Source: Paramacrobiotus metropolitanus (lineage: Eukaryota > Tardigrada > Eutardigrada > Parachela > Macrobiotidae). From it: a DNA stretch of 64,000 nt. This document shows, one piece after another, positions 1 through 11,159 of the stretch. Where the stretch lies: positions 186,001-250,000 of the forward strand of contig NW_026570353.1 of the NCBI RefSeq assembly GCF_019649055.1, given 5' to 3'. The translations under genes were made by a program, and so were the position numbers. How positions within the stretch are numbered: the stretch's first letter is position 1; each line of letters begins with the position of its first letter. Under the pieces are notes generated by a model, which made no database searches, was not told the DNA's origin, and saw only the letters and a program-made list of their open reading frames with translations.

Positions 1-161
1 TTTTCAAAATAATATTTTTTTACTTCGAATCACGAACCACCTACGTGTTTTTTTCCCGCAAACGTTTTGTCCTTTTAAACCGAATCAGGTAAATCAGAAA
101 AACAAACGCGAGCGCCACCGTTAGACTGCATATATTATTCGTCCCGAATCATCCGTAAACC

Positions 162-2593
162 TTACACCCCGTTAGCTGCTCTAAACCTTATGTTGTTCGC
201 TTCGTGAACCATCAGATCAATGAAACGGACAGTGTATTCGTGATGATCACACTTAACGACATAGCGAATACCGTCCATTCGGCAAAACGTAGCACGTTTA
301 TAACCGTTTTCCGCAAAGGCCATCATCTCATGGCCAGGCTGCAAAAACCGGGAAGCCGGAACTATCTGTTCGCTGGCAGCATGACCTTCACCGGATCCGC
401 CAAACGGTTTCTCCCACGCATAGCCAAATCCGCAGTGTGCAACGCCCACAATTTCCCCTGGATGCCAAACTAGAGTATCCCGGGTCCGCTCTACAAACAC
501 CTTCGCCTTATACTCCAGGACGGTGTTGCCGATGCAGAAGGTGGGCATGCGGCGGGATTCCGTAGAGAAGGGCAGCGAAGCCGGTTTCATCGTGGCAAAC
601 TTGTACCGATACAGGTCGTGCACTTCCGACGGCAGTAATATACCGCTCTGCAAGGGTATCAAGCATGCCACTCCGTTTTCTAAATTGCCGGTAAATTGTT
701 TTTCTTGATTTTGTACTTTTATGGATTCTTTATAACTTAACAGCCTATCGTAGCTATCGTTAATTCGTGGCCATCCATACAAATGCAGCGGGGAAACGCG
801 ATGTGTGTACTATGTAATACGTACAATCCCTGACCAGGATACCACTGATGAAGTGTTTTTGTTATGAATTTATTTTTATATTTTCATACTTGATTTGTAC
901 TGGTATCGTGATATTTACAAACAGATTAACCTAAAATCAATTAACAGACGGCATCTGGCGACGTTGTTGCTTTTCAAAAACCATTTTTTATGTTATTCTT
1001 ATGTTATAATTTTTTGAAAAAAGAAGGGGTAATTATGTAGTTTCAACCACCTGCTAGTAAAAATACTGACCGTTTACCTTGTCAGGTCCATCCGCTATCT
1101 GCGTGCAGCTGAGCAGAGGAAACCGCACAAGAAACAACGCTTCACCTAACACCTGACGTCGATTGGCGCCGGATGGGTCTAAGTTGTTGGCCTTACATGC
1201 TTCCAGCGCCCATCTGTATCAAAGCCGATATTAAGCAATAAGAATATCGTGTTGTTAAAGTCTTTTCAGTTACCTATCGACAGCGACATAGATGTTATGC
1301 TCGGCGGCAACAAGCGTGTCGCTCTGTAAGATCATCACCAGCGTCTTCTGCCCAATAGCCAAGAAATGTTCGGACTTCAGGACGTCTTCAGCAGATCGGT
1401 CGATAAATTGCCGACAGCGCTTGATAATTTCCTCAGCATGCCCCTCCATTCCCTGTAAAGCAACCATTAACGTTGTAAGCCAGCTGAGTAATACAGGGTG
1501 GCTGCGTAGACGAACATTCTCCAAGACGTTTAGACAGTTGTCGATGCTGAGGTGTTCCCTGACGAATCTGTAGCATTTCTCTACCAGCTGCGCCACACCG
1601 TACTTGTCCGCGCACATCCACGTCGGGATGACATTGTCCACGCTCAGCCCGTCTATGTCGTTAGAGTAGAGAAAACTGCAACGAATATACAAAGTAGCAC
1701 ACATACCGCAGCTGTTTGCCATACGGGTTATTCCGATTCAATAGTAGTTTACAACGTGCTGCATATCCGACAACAAATACTTATCTGACGATATGCAGTA
1801 TGATTTGATCTGATATCCCCATTGCTTGGTCAACTATAGAGTATATACGCAGCGCTGAAATTCTGTCAAAAGAAGCTTTCTGTTTATTTGGACTTTTCGT
1901 CAGTAAAAAGTTGTCCCTATGTAGTGCCATTTTCCACAGTTACATACTTATTATTCTGTGACGTACGAGTACTAGTACACAGTACTGTACACACTGCATA
2001 CGAGTACGAGCCATTTCCACGACATTCCTGACCAGTGTCCTGGCGACGCTGCCAGTGAATATCTGTATACTGTTGTTGTTGTGTTGTGTTGCTGATTTAG
2101 TTGTTAGTTGATTAAAGACCAGGGCAGGTCAATACGCGACACATCCCGATCCCGGATGGTAAGTATGGCTGTCAGTTAAAACTTAATAACTGACAGGTAC
2201 ATCTATAATCGAAACAAAGTCTACCGGGTAGGGCATACGACCGCCCCGACCTCGCCTACCTCAGCATATTGCCAAATGCATCCGCCGTAACATCAGGAAT
2301 ATCAACGGGCGTCTCACCGCTTTCAGCTAGATCTCCATGGAACATGGCACGGAATGCGGCGTTGCGCAGACACAGAACACACCTGCAAAAATATCTATCA
2401 CAGTTTCCCAGACAGCATTAAAATCGGGGGGCGGAGTTTACTTGTGTGCCGAGAAAATCTTCCCTTCGCCGAACTGCCGTCCAACCTTGAACTGCACGTC
2501 AGTAAACTCTCCACTAGCCAGCGATTGCCACATACTGCCGACGATGTCCGGGTCAGCGTCTGGCTGGTCGGGACGTGCCGGATTGTGGGACAT
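162..2593 (-). CDS. BTB-BACK protein with Tudor/Agenet-like C-terminus, array copy 1
   Basis: Six exons, read from high to low coordinate: 2593-2442, 2382-2260, 1675-1516, 1452-1274, 1213-1078, 647-162, giving 411 residues. All junctions are GT-AG and phases agree. Exon 1 starts at a conserved MSHN and ends in the BTB signature SAHK. Exons 2-3 finish the BTB fold (FRAMFHGDL, then WMCADKYGV). Exon 4 is BACK (CRQFIDRSAEDVL). Exon 5 (LGEALFLVRFPLL) leads into exon 6, residues 251-411. The BTB-BACK part and the linker ADGPDK-SGIL resemble BTBD1/2/3/6 proteins, which act as Cullin-3 adaptors; a similar role here is inference. Exon 6 is not a PHR domain: it has W-x-PGEIVGV and later ATFCRMDG-x-RYVV followed by EYTVRF-x-DL, as in Tudor-type barrels. 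Intron 3 (1453-1515, 63 nt) has no stop and could be retained. Confidence 0.85.
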
Positions 2594-2889
2594 TCTGGGA
2601 TAGTGAAACCGGAGCTTGAATGCTGAATGGGCTCCTTCCACACGCTGATGCACAACTAGTGTAGATTAATGATTACGACGGATTCCCGCAGTAGTCGCAA
2701 TTACGGCTCCGCAGTTGGCATTCAACGTTGGCAGTTGGCATGGGAATCACATAGTGAAAAAGTCTTAGCCCTGCGATACTTACAGGGGCAACCGTGATTT
2801 CAGTTTTTTAGCTTCGAAATCTTATTAATGTTCCAAAGGCTCTCGGTGCCACGTCAGTACTCAATAGTGCCGCAGGCCTATTAGCAGTA

Positions 2890-3000
2890 CTGCCCGAGTG
2901 GGGTTGAACTTGACCAAACGTGGTTTTGACCGGAAGCGCTGGTCGATCTCTTATACCAGGCGGCGCTGTAGTGCGATGGGAAATACATTTAGCACGGTAC
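2890..3000 (-). promoter_or_regulatory. Candidate conserved upstream block of copy 1
   Basis: About 300 bp before the copy 1 start. It shares an ordered set of short motifs with blocks upstream of the other array copies: gaccggaagc (2928-2937), then ggcggc, then a t-agtgcg-like stretch and atttagcacggtactgt. The last string is almost identical before copy 4 (near 24010). ACCGGAAG is an ETS-family core. Promoter function is inference from position and conservation. Confidence 0.35.
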
Positions 3001-3171
3001 TGTGTACTCGCTTCCGTTTTATCGGGTTGATATGAAAGGAAGACTTGGTGGCAGTATAATTTTTGTATTGCTTATAACATTTTTGCTATTAGCAATATTC
3101 TTAAAAATAAACTTGAATTAAATGTTGTGCTTGAGGTTTTGAATTAGCGTGTCACAGGTGACAAAACAGGT

Positions 3172-3199
3172 AACCTGGAAATCAGAAACCTGGAAATCA
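3172..3199. repeat. Two-copy 14-bp tandem repeat
   Basis: The unit acctggaaatcaga occurs twice back to back. Confidence 0.7.
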
Positions 3200-4391
3200 G
3201 AAGTGTCATAGATGCACTAATCATAAAGACTTATTTCCATAATATTCCAGTTGCAAAAAAGCTACGAGGATCCTTTTGGTTATCAATTTATTCAGCTTAG
3301 TTATTTTTGTAAAAGTTTTTGTAACTAATATGTATGTGTCATCTGAGGTTGCGGTAATATCTTTACTATATTATCCGCCAATGGGAGCGCACAAAACCGA
3401 CTAAATATAACTAAATATAAACAACATAACAACACCGGCATGTTGCTACAACAGTTGCCATGCTGGACACAAAGGTCATCACCGATATTATGTTTCGTGA
3501 CATCGCACTAACGCCGCAGCATGGTATAACCTGCTTTAAATTTTTGATAACGAATTAATGGTGCTACCGGCGACATAATAACACTCAAATAACTCTGAAT
3601 TAAAAATACTCGATCCGCCGTTTCGCTCGTGCGATCATGTAATTAAATCTGAGTAGAAAGGAGCCCATCATGATTTTAATTAATTTGCAGCGGACGAGTA
3701 AAACCGGGATAGAAATAACTGGGTTGAGTTTTTGCTGACGCGAACACAGAGAAGATAAATAGTTCCATAATCCATTACATCTGATCTGATAGCTTCTGCT
3801 GTTAAAAAACTGGAACGGCTTGGGAGATATTCGACGTGCGAAACAGGGCTAGTCGATCACCGGAAGCTGAAGCCGCACACTTATTCGAAAGGTATTCTGC
3901 AAATTCTCTTGTACTGTATGTACTCTAGAGCTACGGTTGACTTTTACATACTCGTATATTCCGACAAAACTAAACTTCCGCCAATTACACTGTTAATTGT
4001 TTTCGTACAAGAACGACGAGATAGTTTTATTCTCTACTTTCTACCTTAAAAATAACAATATTAAAAACCAGTTCATCGTTTCTTTTATTTCTTGCCAAAT
4101 GCCAATACAACACGACCTTACTTTAAAAACCCGAATATCGACAGCACCATAAAATGATAAAAGAAAATCGGCTTAAGACATTCATGAACTGTAACAGAGT
4201 CGCCGTAAAAAATACTGCAAACGCAAGATCCAAACGCAATACTCATTTCACTATCAGAAGAACTAGAAACTCTAGTTAAAAACCTATCCACAGTGAGCCA
4301 ATATTAATTTTCGCATCAAGGATAAAACTTCTTAGTCAAAATCAAAGGCAATCCAATCTATTTTCGCATGTCAACTAAAGCACGGAGTTAC

Positions 4392-7300
4392 TCAGTAGGT
4401 CATCGTCTTGCGTCCCGTCGCTCGCACACTGTCCTTGGCCACTGGCAAGGCTTGCTCGTTGGCTCGACGAACGGGCCGCGCGCTAACTCCTTTAGTCGGA
4501 ACACTGTCGCCTCTCGTGTTCGCAGACCGCAGCGGAACACTGGAAGCAACGGACTGAAAGCGTTGCATTACGGCCGGCAAGCCGCTTCCAGGGGTTCCAC
4601 GTTTTCTGGGATTCGATGCTCCTGGTACTTCAGCCGGTGCTGCACGCTTACGCGTGTTCTCCCGTTCGGCCGGCGTAACAGGGACATCCTCCCGGGAATC
4701 CACGGTGCCACGAGACGACGGTGAGACAGTGGATAAGGCGCTGCCCGGAGTTGATTTCCTATTGGCCGGAACCTGGCCATCCTTTTTAAAACTGGCCGCC
4801 CACACTAAATTCGATTCCAGACCAGGTCGTTGCGAAAAGGTTTCTACAAACCGTATATCGTTCAACAAGTGGCCGAGCCAGTGCCAATCCTATAATATTA
4901 TTACTACTACTAATCTAGCTATAATAACAGAATAAGAAGGTGGACAAAATTCGTGTATATCGCCCTTTTCTGAGCGACACAAAACGCAAAACTTCTTCGA
5001 TGTTCGTTTATCATTCGATAGCGCGGCAACCTATGTAGATGAGCCAAGAAAAGTCAAATTTGAGAAAACAAAACCAGTTTCGAGAGAAAAATCGAAAACT
5101 TAACATGTAAAATCAAAAACCCGGATAAGTTGCAACTTATAATAGCGCAGAATGGCAAAACATGGGAAGGGAGAACAAATTTGGATAACTATCAATTTCG
5201 GAACCTGTGCAGTGCATGAAATTTATCTGATTGGTGACTGATGTAGAAACAGAAACCAAAGAGAAACCAAAGAGAAATTAGGAAACCAAAGAGAAATTTA
5301 TTCCCTAAACCAAAGAGAAATTTATTCCCTTTCGGGAGAAAAAGTTTGCATTTCATGCTTAAGGTCGTCGCTGCAGTCACACTCAAAGAGATGGGCAAAT
5401 GTTCCAATAGATACTGTTAACAACTGTGGACCTGCGTTTATACTATTATCGCATTATTTATTCCGCGCAATTTGCGCTGGATATGCTAGTGTCGTTCATA
5501 TTTACCAAAAGCCGCAAGTTTTTCTTCCCAAGAAACCGCGAGATTTTGCAGTGCGAATTGCAAGCATTCCATGACTTTTCCATTATCCAGGCTCTGCAAA
5601 ATTTACATCCAGTCTAAATTTGAACATAAGTACTTCTAACAGCTGAAATAAAACTACAAAATAAACAATAACTGGATAAAAAGTAGACCTCATCATACAA
5701 AAAAATTTCCGTAATTTGCAAGTTTTTGTATGCAGCTGGCATGCTCGTACCTGCGCCTGTGTCCATTTTGCGAACTTCAATAGAATGGTCCCAGGGGAAC
5801 AGGAAAACGTCCACGCATCGTCCACCAACCCGCCGTCGGTGCTGACACTAACGATTTCCGCGTTTTCCGAAGCAGAATCGCCGACACTGAATGTTCGCAC
5901 GGTACCTAGAGATGGGCACACTAAAATCAGCTGATCTTTTTCGGTTTACCTGACCAACACCAAAACATAGTTTATCAAACTTTAATGATAAAAAAAGATC
6001 AGATGAAGACTCCGCACACCACCTTTGGCTTCTGATACCACAAACAGGACACAAGTTGTGCCGTCACAAGATTTCGTAGTCACGTGAGCCATAGTACTAC
6101 GTCTTTTCGCTTTGAACAACACTGCGCTCACAAATCTTGTGATAGCGCTTCATATTAACTTTCCCCTAAGTTTAGTTTAGTTTTTTTAGTCTGCCCATTT
6201 CTAAGTTGGTACCTTCGTCTTTCACGGTGTAGGGAAATGCTTCAGCCGAAGCAGCGGGGAGTGCCGCTTTCGTTGGGAAATCATCATTAAAAACTTCCAG
6301 CATGTATTTCCAGGATACGCTGTTCAGTTCGCTCAGCACATGGTTCTCATGGGCCTAAAATTGTCAAGCACATTCAAGGTAACAAACCTTCTATAAGTCC
6401 TTTCTGTCAACTTATTCCGCCGTAAACGACAGCAAAAAACACAAGTGCAATTGACCCCATCCTCTTACAGCTAAAATACTGGCCAATTCCACAGCGACAC
6501 TGTAAGCGGCTGTTTTACAAGCGAGCCCAAACCGTCCTTTCGCGTCTTCAGTAGCTAAAGTGTCCAATAAGTCCAGAACACGGATCAGTGCTGGATATTC
6601 CAATGCAGAACAAGCCCGGGCTCGGTAATTGCCCAGAGATACCGCGATCGCAACAAGAACTTCATCATCAATCTAAAATAAAAGGTTATCGTGCAATGTA
6701 TACAATAAAATCATTGACGGTATTTCCCCAGCCACACACTAAGAGTAGAGCGTCGGCCCATTATTAATAATCCTAACAATGTTAAATACAACAACTCGTA
6801 CGGTCGTTTAAGCTAATTTCCCATGTTCATCGAGGTTCGATGGCAAGAAAATGTTCAGAAAATCACGCCGCTTACCAGAACCAGAAATTTTTGCTGTACA
6901 AGAGCAAATACGAGGCACATATGTTTACAGAAACTATGTTAGCACAGCGTATTTTATTCATTGTAACGGTAATTAAGTGGCGAGAGTTTCTAAACATGTA
7001 CAGTATACTTAATAATTAATCATGTTAATAATATATGTAATTAACGTCTATTCTCCAAAACCAGTTCTTCAAAAATAAAATCAAACGAAACGGCAACTGC
7101 TGTGATTAGGTACATGGGTGGCCGAAAGCGGCCAAGGTCAAAACGCCGGCTGCCCGGCAGAATACTATTGCAAACATTCGCGGTGTGTCACATAGATCTA
7201 GGCACTTCACACACTTGCACATAATTTAGCAATAACAATGAATAATGATGTATCTTTATCGGCATGCTTGTCGGATTGCGAAGGTGTATTTTTGTACTTA

Positions 7301-8735
7301 TTTCTAGTCCTGAGAAAAAATAAATAACAGTTGGTTTTACTGCAAAAATCGCTAGAAACAGTCGCTTTTACAGTTTTACTGCAAAGATCGTTTTAAATTC
7401 AACAAAAATACTAAATTATACGGATTTTACACAAAAATGGTCCGTTTTTAAGCAATACTCACTTTACTTGGTTGAAGAACCCACTTTTGAAAGAATTTCG
7501 GGGGGGGGGCGGCGGGGGGGGGGTCCCCTGTGCCTTAAATTCGCCACTGGGGCCGAGAATGCATTTTTGCGGTACGAACTATGAGGTACTAGCTTCGAGC
7601 CGAAATATTGCAGAGGTTGATGTACAGTACCGGGTGGCTGAGCAAAATGGCCGTCTGATTAAGAGAAAATTAATTACTTACTAATGCAAGAAGCACTGAT
7701 CTGGATTAAACTAATTTCTGCAAGGGCAAGATCTTAGCTCTACATTTCAGTTATAGCAACATTTTCTGTAGCACTCAGGCATGCAGCAAAAATGTCTAAA
7801 AAATTTAGGGAATAAAAGTGCATTTTTTTTCGAAAAGTAACAAAATGTGTAAACCGTGTAGCGCACCTGGCGCAAGTACCACGCCAACAACTGTTTTTAA
7901 AATTGAAAGAAGCAGATAAAGAAGTTGAAAAAGTTAGGTAAAGCAGTTCAAAAAGTTCAAAAAGCTCGTAGGGGAAAGAAGTGGCGCAAGATTATGAGCT
8001 TTGCGACCTGGGACACGATAAATTTTCACACGATTTCATTTGGACCCATTGCTAGCGAGCATGTCTTAATTTTTTTTAGCAGGCTTCACTGTTTTTAGTA
8101 GTAAATACAATTCTTTAACGAATGAGTGTAAACACATTACGGTACGGCGAATCGTTCGCGAGAAATAAATCAAAAACGGAGATTGCTATGTATTCTGTAT
8201 TATACTCGTATGTACACTCACATATTCGTCGAGTCTCTACTCTCGCCACCTACGTAAATTCAAAAATCGGCCTACGCACCTCTAGGAACTTTGCAGCAGA
8301 AATCAACAGCGGAATTTCGGCATATCTGGCACGAAGAAATCCGAAATACATGGCGTCGATCCACGCTCTAGCCTGCTCATAGGGAACGTGATCGTTCAAC
8401 TCCACGGTTCGTGAAAGCGTCGAAAGACAAGACGGTTTCAAGTACTTCGAGCAGGATGCAACAACCAATCTAAGAAACAAGCCGTCGTTGACTCGCTGGA
8501 TGTAAAACATGTGAAGACAAGTTCCGCCCGCGCAGTGCGCGGTATATGAGTTTCCATGTGCTTACTTGTGGCACAAGATCTCCGTGGTCTTCGGCGCATC
8601 TTCAGCACCCTCCCCTTGTGTCTTGCTGGTGTTTGCCACAATAACCAAGTCATGGAGGGTTCCCTCGCGGTAACATTCTTTCTGAAACTCTGACACTCCC
8701 GACCACTGTTTGACGTCCACAATCAAGGTATCCAT
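4392..8735 (-). CDS. Single-copy BTB/POZ-domain protein, six exons, unknown subfamily
   Basis: Exons from 5' to 3': 8735-8566, 8469-8280, 6672-6469, 6354-6213, 5905-5751, 4889-4392. All introns are GT-AG, phases match, and the product is 452 residues. Exons 1-2 form a Kelch-type BTB domain: LHDLVIV, ILCHK, LVVASCSKYL, then AMYFGFL and LLISAAKFLE. A long charged insert sits between the first strands (KTQGEGAEDA). Exons 3-5 are helical, then mixed, with no domain I recognise (LIRVLDLLDTLA, WKYMLEVF, WTFSCSPGTILLKFAKW). The last exon is a basic, Ser/Pro/Arg-rich, probably disordered tail containing RKRAAP and NPRKRG, which could be nuclear localisation signals. It lies inside the BTB-BACK array but is not a close relative: exon structure and sequence differ. 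The start is the first ATG that keeps a full BTB. An extra upstream exon cannot be excluded. Confidence 0.7.
5247..5333. repeat. Degenerate tandem repeat (aaaccaaagagaaa core)
   Basis: Four to five units built on aaaccaaagagaaa, the last two extended by tttattccct. It lies in the last intron of the BTB gene at 4392-8735. Confidence 0.7.
7500..7523 (+). repeat. G-run with quadruplex potential
   Basis: Two runs of ten or more G separated by cggc, inside intron 2 of the minus-strand BTB gene. The RNA of that gene would carry the C-rich strand. A homopolymer this long may also be mis-sized in the assembly. Confidence 0.6.
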
Positions 8736-9894
8736 GTGAAAATCAGAAATACTCGTATAACAAAAAATTGCCCAGCTGGGAATAGCTTCTATAAGAAAAT
8801 ACCAGAACAAAATATGTTCGATTTATTTCATCAAGGACTGTAAGGCCGCGATAGAAAACCGAAACAGTTCACGATTCACGAATGAGTCCAAATAACACAA
8901 ATCACGGTCCAAAAAGTCGTATCTGTCTGTGGTCCTTGTTTTCTACCTAGTGAAGACTGAAAAGATTGCCTTGCCTGGCTCACAATGCGTTCTGAAAATC
9001 CTGTATGGCATCCGATTTGGGTCACATTATGCAATCGCTGATCCGGGATTTCCTGAAGTGGCTATTCTGCGCCAGACAGCCTGTGCAGTGTGCATGTTAT
9101 GCATTTGGCCGGGCTAAATTTTGTATTGGCCTAGCCTCTGCTGTAGCAAGCACTGCCAAGCAGACAGACAGAATACATGACAGGCTTGATTACGATTTTG
9201 CTGTGACGGACCGTCCTTCGGTCTTCGTTCATTCGGTAGCGAATTTCAGATTTCACAAAACAAGTTCCGTCCAGTTCCACTTTCGGGTAGAAGTTGGCGT
9301 TACGGGTTGATTTACGTCCGTTCGCGACGTAAGGCGCCGTAACCCAACGTCGTTGGCTGATGCGTAAAAACTATCTGCCTTACGTGGATCTGTGCAACGG
9401 CTCAGCCATATGACTGAGCGAGAAGGCAGCGTATGCTGCCTGTGGATCTTTTTTGTGTGCTCTAACCGCCTCCCCGCGAGAAGGTTGGTCACGCTCTCGG
9501 CACTCTCGATTCGATTTATTTTTCCAGCTGTACGTCACTACAAGTGTGCATCCGTACAAGCATTTTAAACGCCGTTTAGTCTGCTAACGTACTGTTTATC
9601 TGACGCGGTACTTTCTAGTGAACGGAGCCTAAGCCATGTGAAATCTAAAATTCCCTGGTGTCTATGAGTCTGCGGACATCACAGGTTTTATCTCCCTCTT
9701 TATATGAGCAGTCATGTGCAATTGTGATTCTATGTTTACCGCCGTGTGACCTTATGGTGCCGTGTGTCACCGTATAAATCAGCTGTATTAACGTTCCGTG
9801 CATCCTTTATGATGTAGCAGTGACCTTTATTGCCACGTAACAGCGCCTTGTTAACTTATGGCTTGACTGTTTTATTTTAAACCTGTTTTCCCCC
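8736..9894. other. Intergenic, between the BTB gene and the LINE
   Basis: No coding region I can support. Short ORFs here have no domain signature and no partner exons. Confidence 0.4.
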
Positions 9895-9929
9895 AAAAAT
9901 GGGGGAAAGTACTCTTCTACCACCCTACA

Positions 9930-11154
9930 AGTTGAAAATGTTGAATTCGATGAATGTCTAAGCCAGATCGATAAATTTGCCTCCCGATTGTCGCAATGTG
10001 AAACATCGGAAACTCGCGCCGCACAGTATGGGCTCATCTCCGGCGAAGTTGAGCCATTGTTTATCATCACGGATCGTCTTCGAAGTATATACCAACACAT
10101 TTGTCCTGAAAACTCCAGTGTGCCAGATCATCCGAATACCACATCCGTGGCACCAGAACCATCACGTTCCAGACCCACATCCAATCGTCCATCTATCCCG
10201 TTGCCAGCACATTCGTCTACATCTACGGATAATGCCCCCTTTAGTCATGCAAAGGCTGCACTTCCGCCTCGTTCGTTTGCTTCCATGGCCAGATCAAATC
10301 AAGCCGGTGGTAGTACGGGCGGAATAAGCCATGCTTATTCCGCCAACACTAATGAAAAGCCACCGGCTCTGATCTTAAAACCGATATCACCTTCCCCCCG
10401 ACGACCGTTCTCGCACTACTATTGCCGAAATGAACAAAATTTCCAATGCGCTGAACAACATGCTTCCAACCGGCACCGTTGACCTGAACGTATCCCATAT
10501 GAAAGCCATCCATGGGAAAAGTGTCCTTTTGGAATTTAATGACACCGAAAGCGCCAAAAGGGGTAAGGAAATCTTAAGTAAGCATGTCAATAAGATCGGT
10601 CTTGAGGTCGTTGAAACAAAAATCCCATTGCATAGAATGATTGTGCGCCGTGTTCCGACTGATTTATCCGACGATGTCCTTTTGAACGAAATTCGCGTAA
10701 AAAATCAACTTGCCGCTGATTGTACAATTAAGGTCGTCACTAAATTGAAAAACTTTCGAGATATCGTAACTACGTGTGCGGTAGTTTTTGATGTTGATAA
10801 AGTGACTCACAACCTTTTGTTAATGAAAAAATCTTTGCTGATTCGTTGGTTCGTCTGCCCCATTGAGGATCATTTTTACATTCCGCAATGTAAAAATTGT
10901 TGTGCCTACGGGCACACAGTGTCGAAATGCAAGAGCGCCCGCGCTGTGCATACTGTGCTAAACCGCATGCGGCTGCTGACTGTACTGAGGCTGACGATTT
11001 TGTTGGTACTTGTGTGAATTGTACTGACAAAGGCATTGAATTGCCGCATAATCAGCACTGGGCTTTTGATTACTCATTGTGTCACTCTTATAACGAAATT
11101 CGAAATACGCGGTACTTTTATAATAAAAATCTGCCAAAAAAAGGTAACTTTTAA
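9930..11154 (+). pseudogene. LINE ORF1 (Gag-like, zinc knuckles), frameshifted
   Basis: Coding sense continues across three frames. The first part (to about 10395) is Ser/Pro-rich. A C6 run near 10392-10397 shifts into the second part (10430-10970), which carries an RNA-binding-like region and then a CCHC knuckle, C-x2-C-x4-H-x4-C (CKNCCAYGHTVSKC). A further shift near 10950 leads to a second knuckle-like C-x2-C-x3-H-x5-C (CAYCAKPHAAADC) and a CVNC. This is the usual layout of CR1/Jockey ORF1 proteins, which bind element RNA. Confidence 0.75.
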
Positions 11155-11159
11155 CGATA

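Larger units (their letters stand above)
2594..4391. other. Intergenic region upstream of array copy 1
   Basis: No coding region recognised. It holds the CCGGAAG-containing upstream block (about 2890-3000) and a two-unit 14-bp tandem repeat at 3172-3199; the rest is AT-rich unique-looking sequence. Confidence 0.5.

Noticed and set aside
204-708. Plus-strand ORFs opposite exon 6 of copy 1 (and equivalents at 15016-15422, 21224-21574, 28431-28863, 33779-34334)
   Set aside because: They are antisense shadows of the conserved minus-strand exon; conservation follows the minus-strand frame and splice sites.
1270-1722. Reading exons 3 and 4 of copy 1 as one continuous exon
   Set aside because: The intervening 63 nt are frame-shifting or differ in the other copies and have GT...AG ends; removing them gives a gap-free BACK domain.
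7472-7684. Short plus-strand ORF with a poly-Gly stretch
   Set aside because: The glycines come from the G tract; no domain, no splice partner, and it lies in an intron of the opposite gene.
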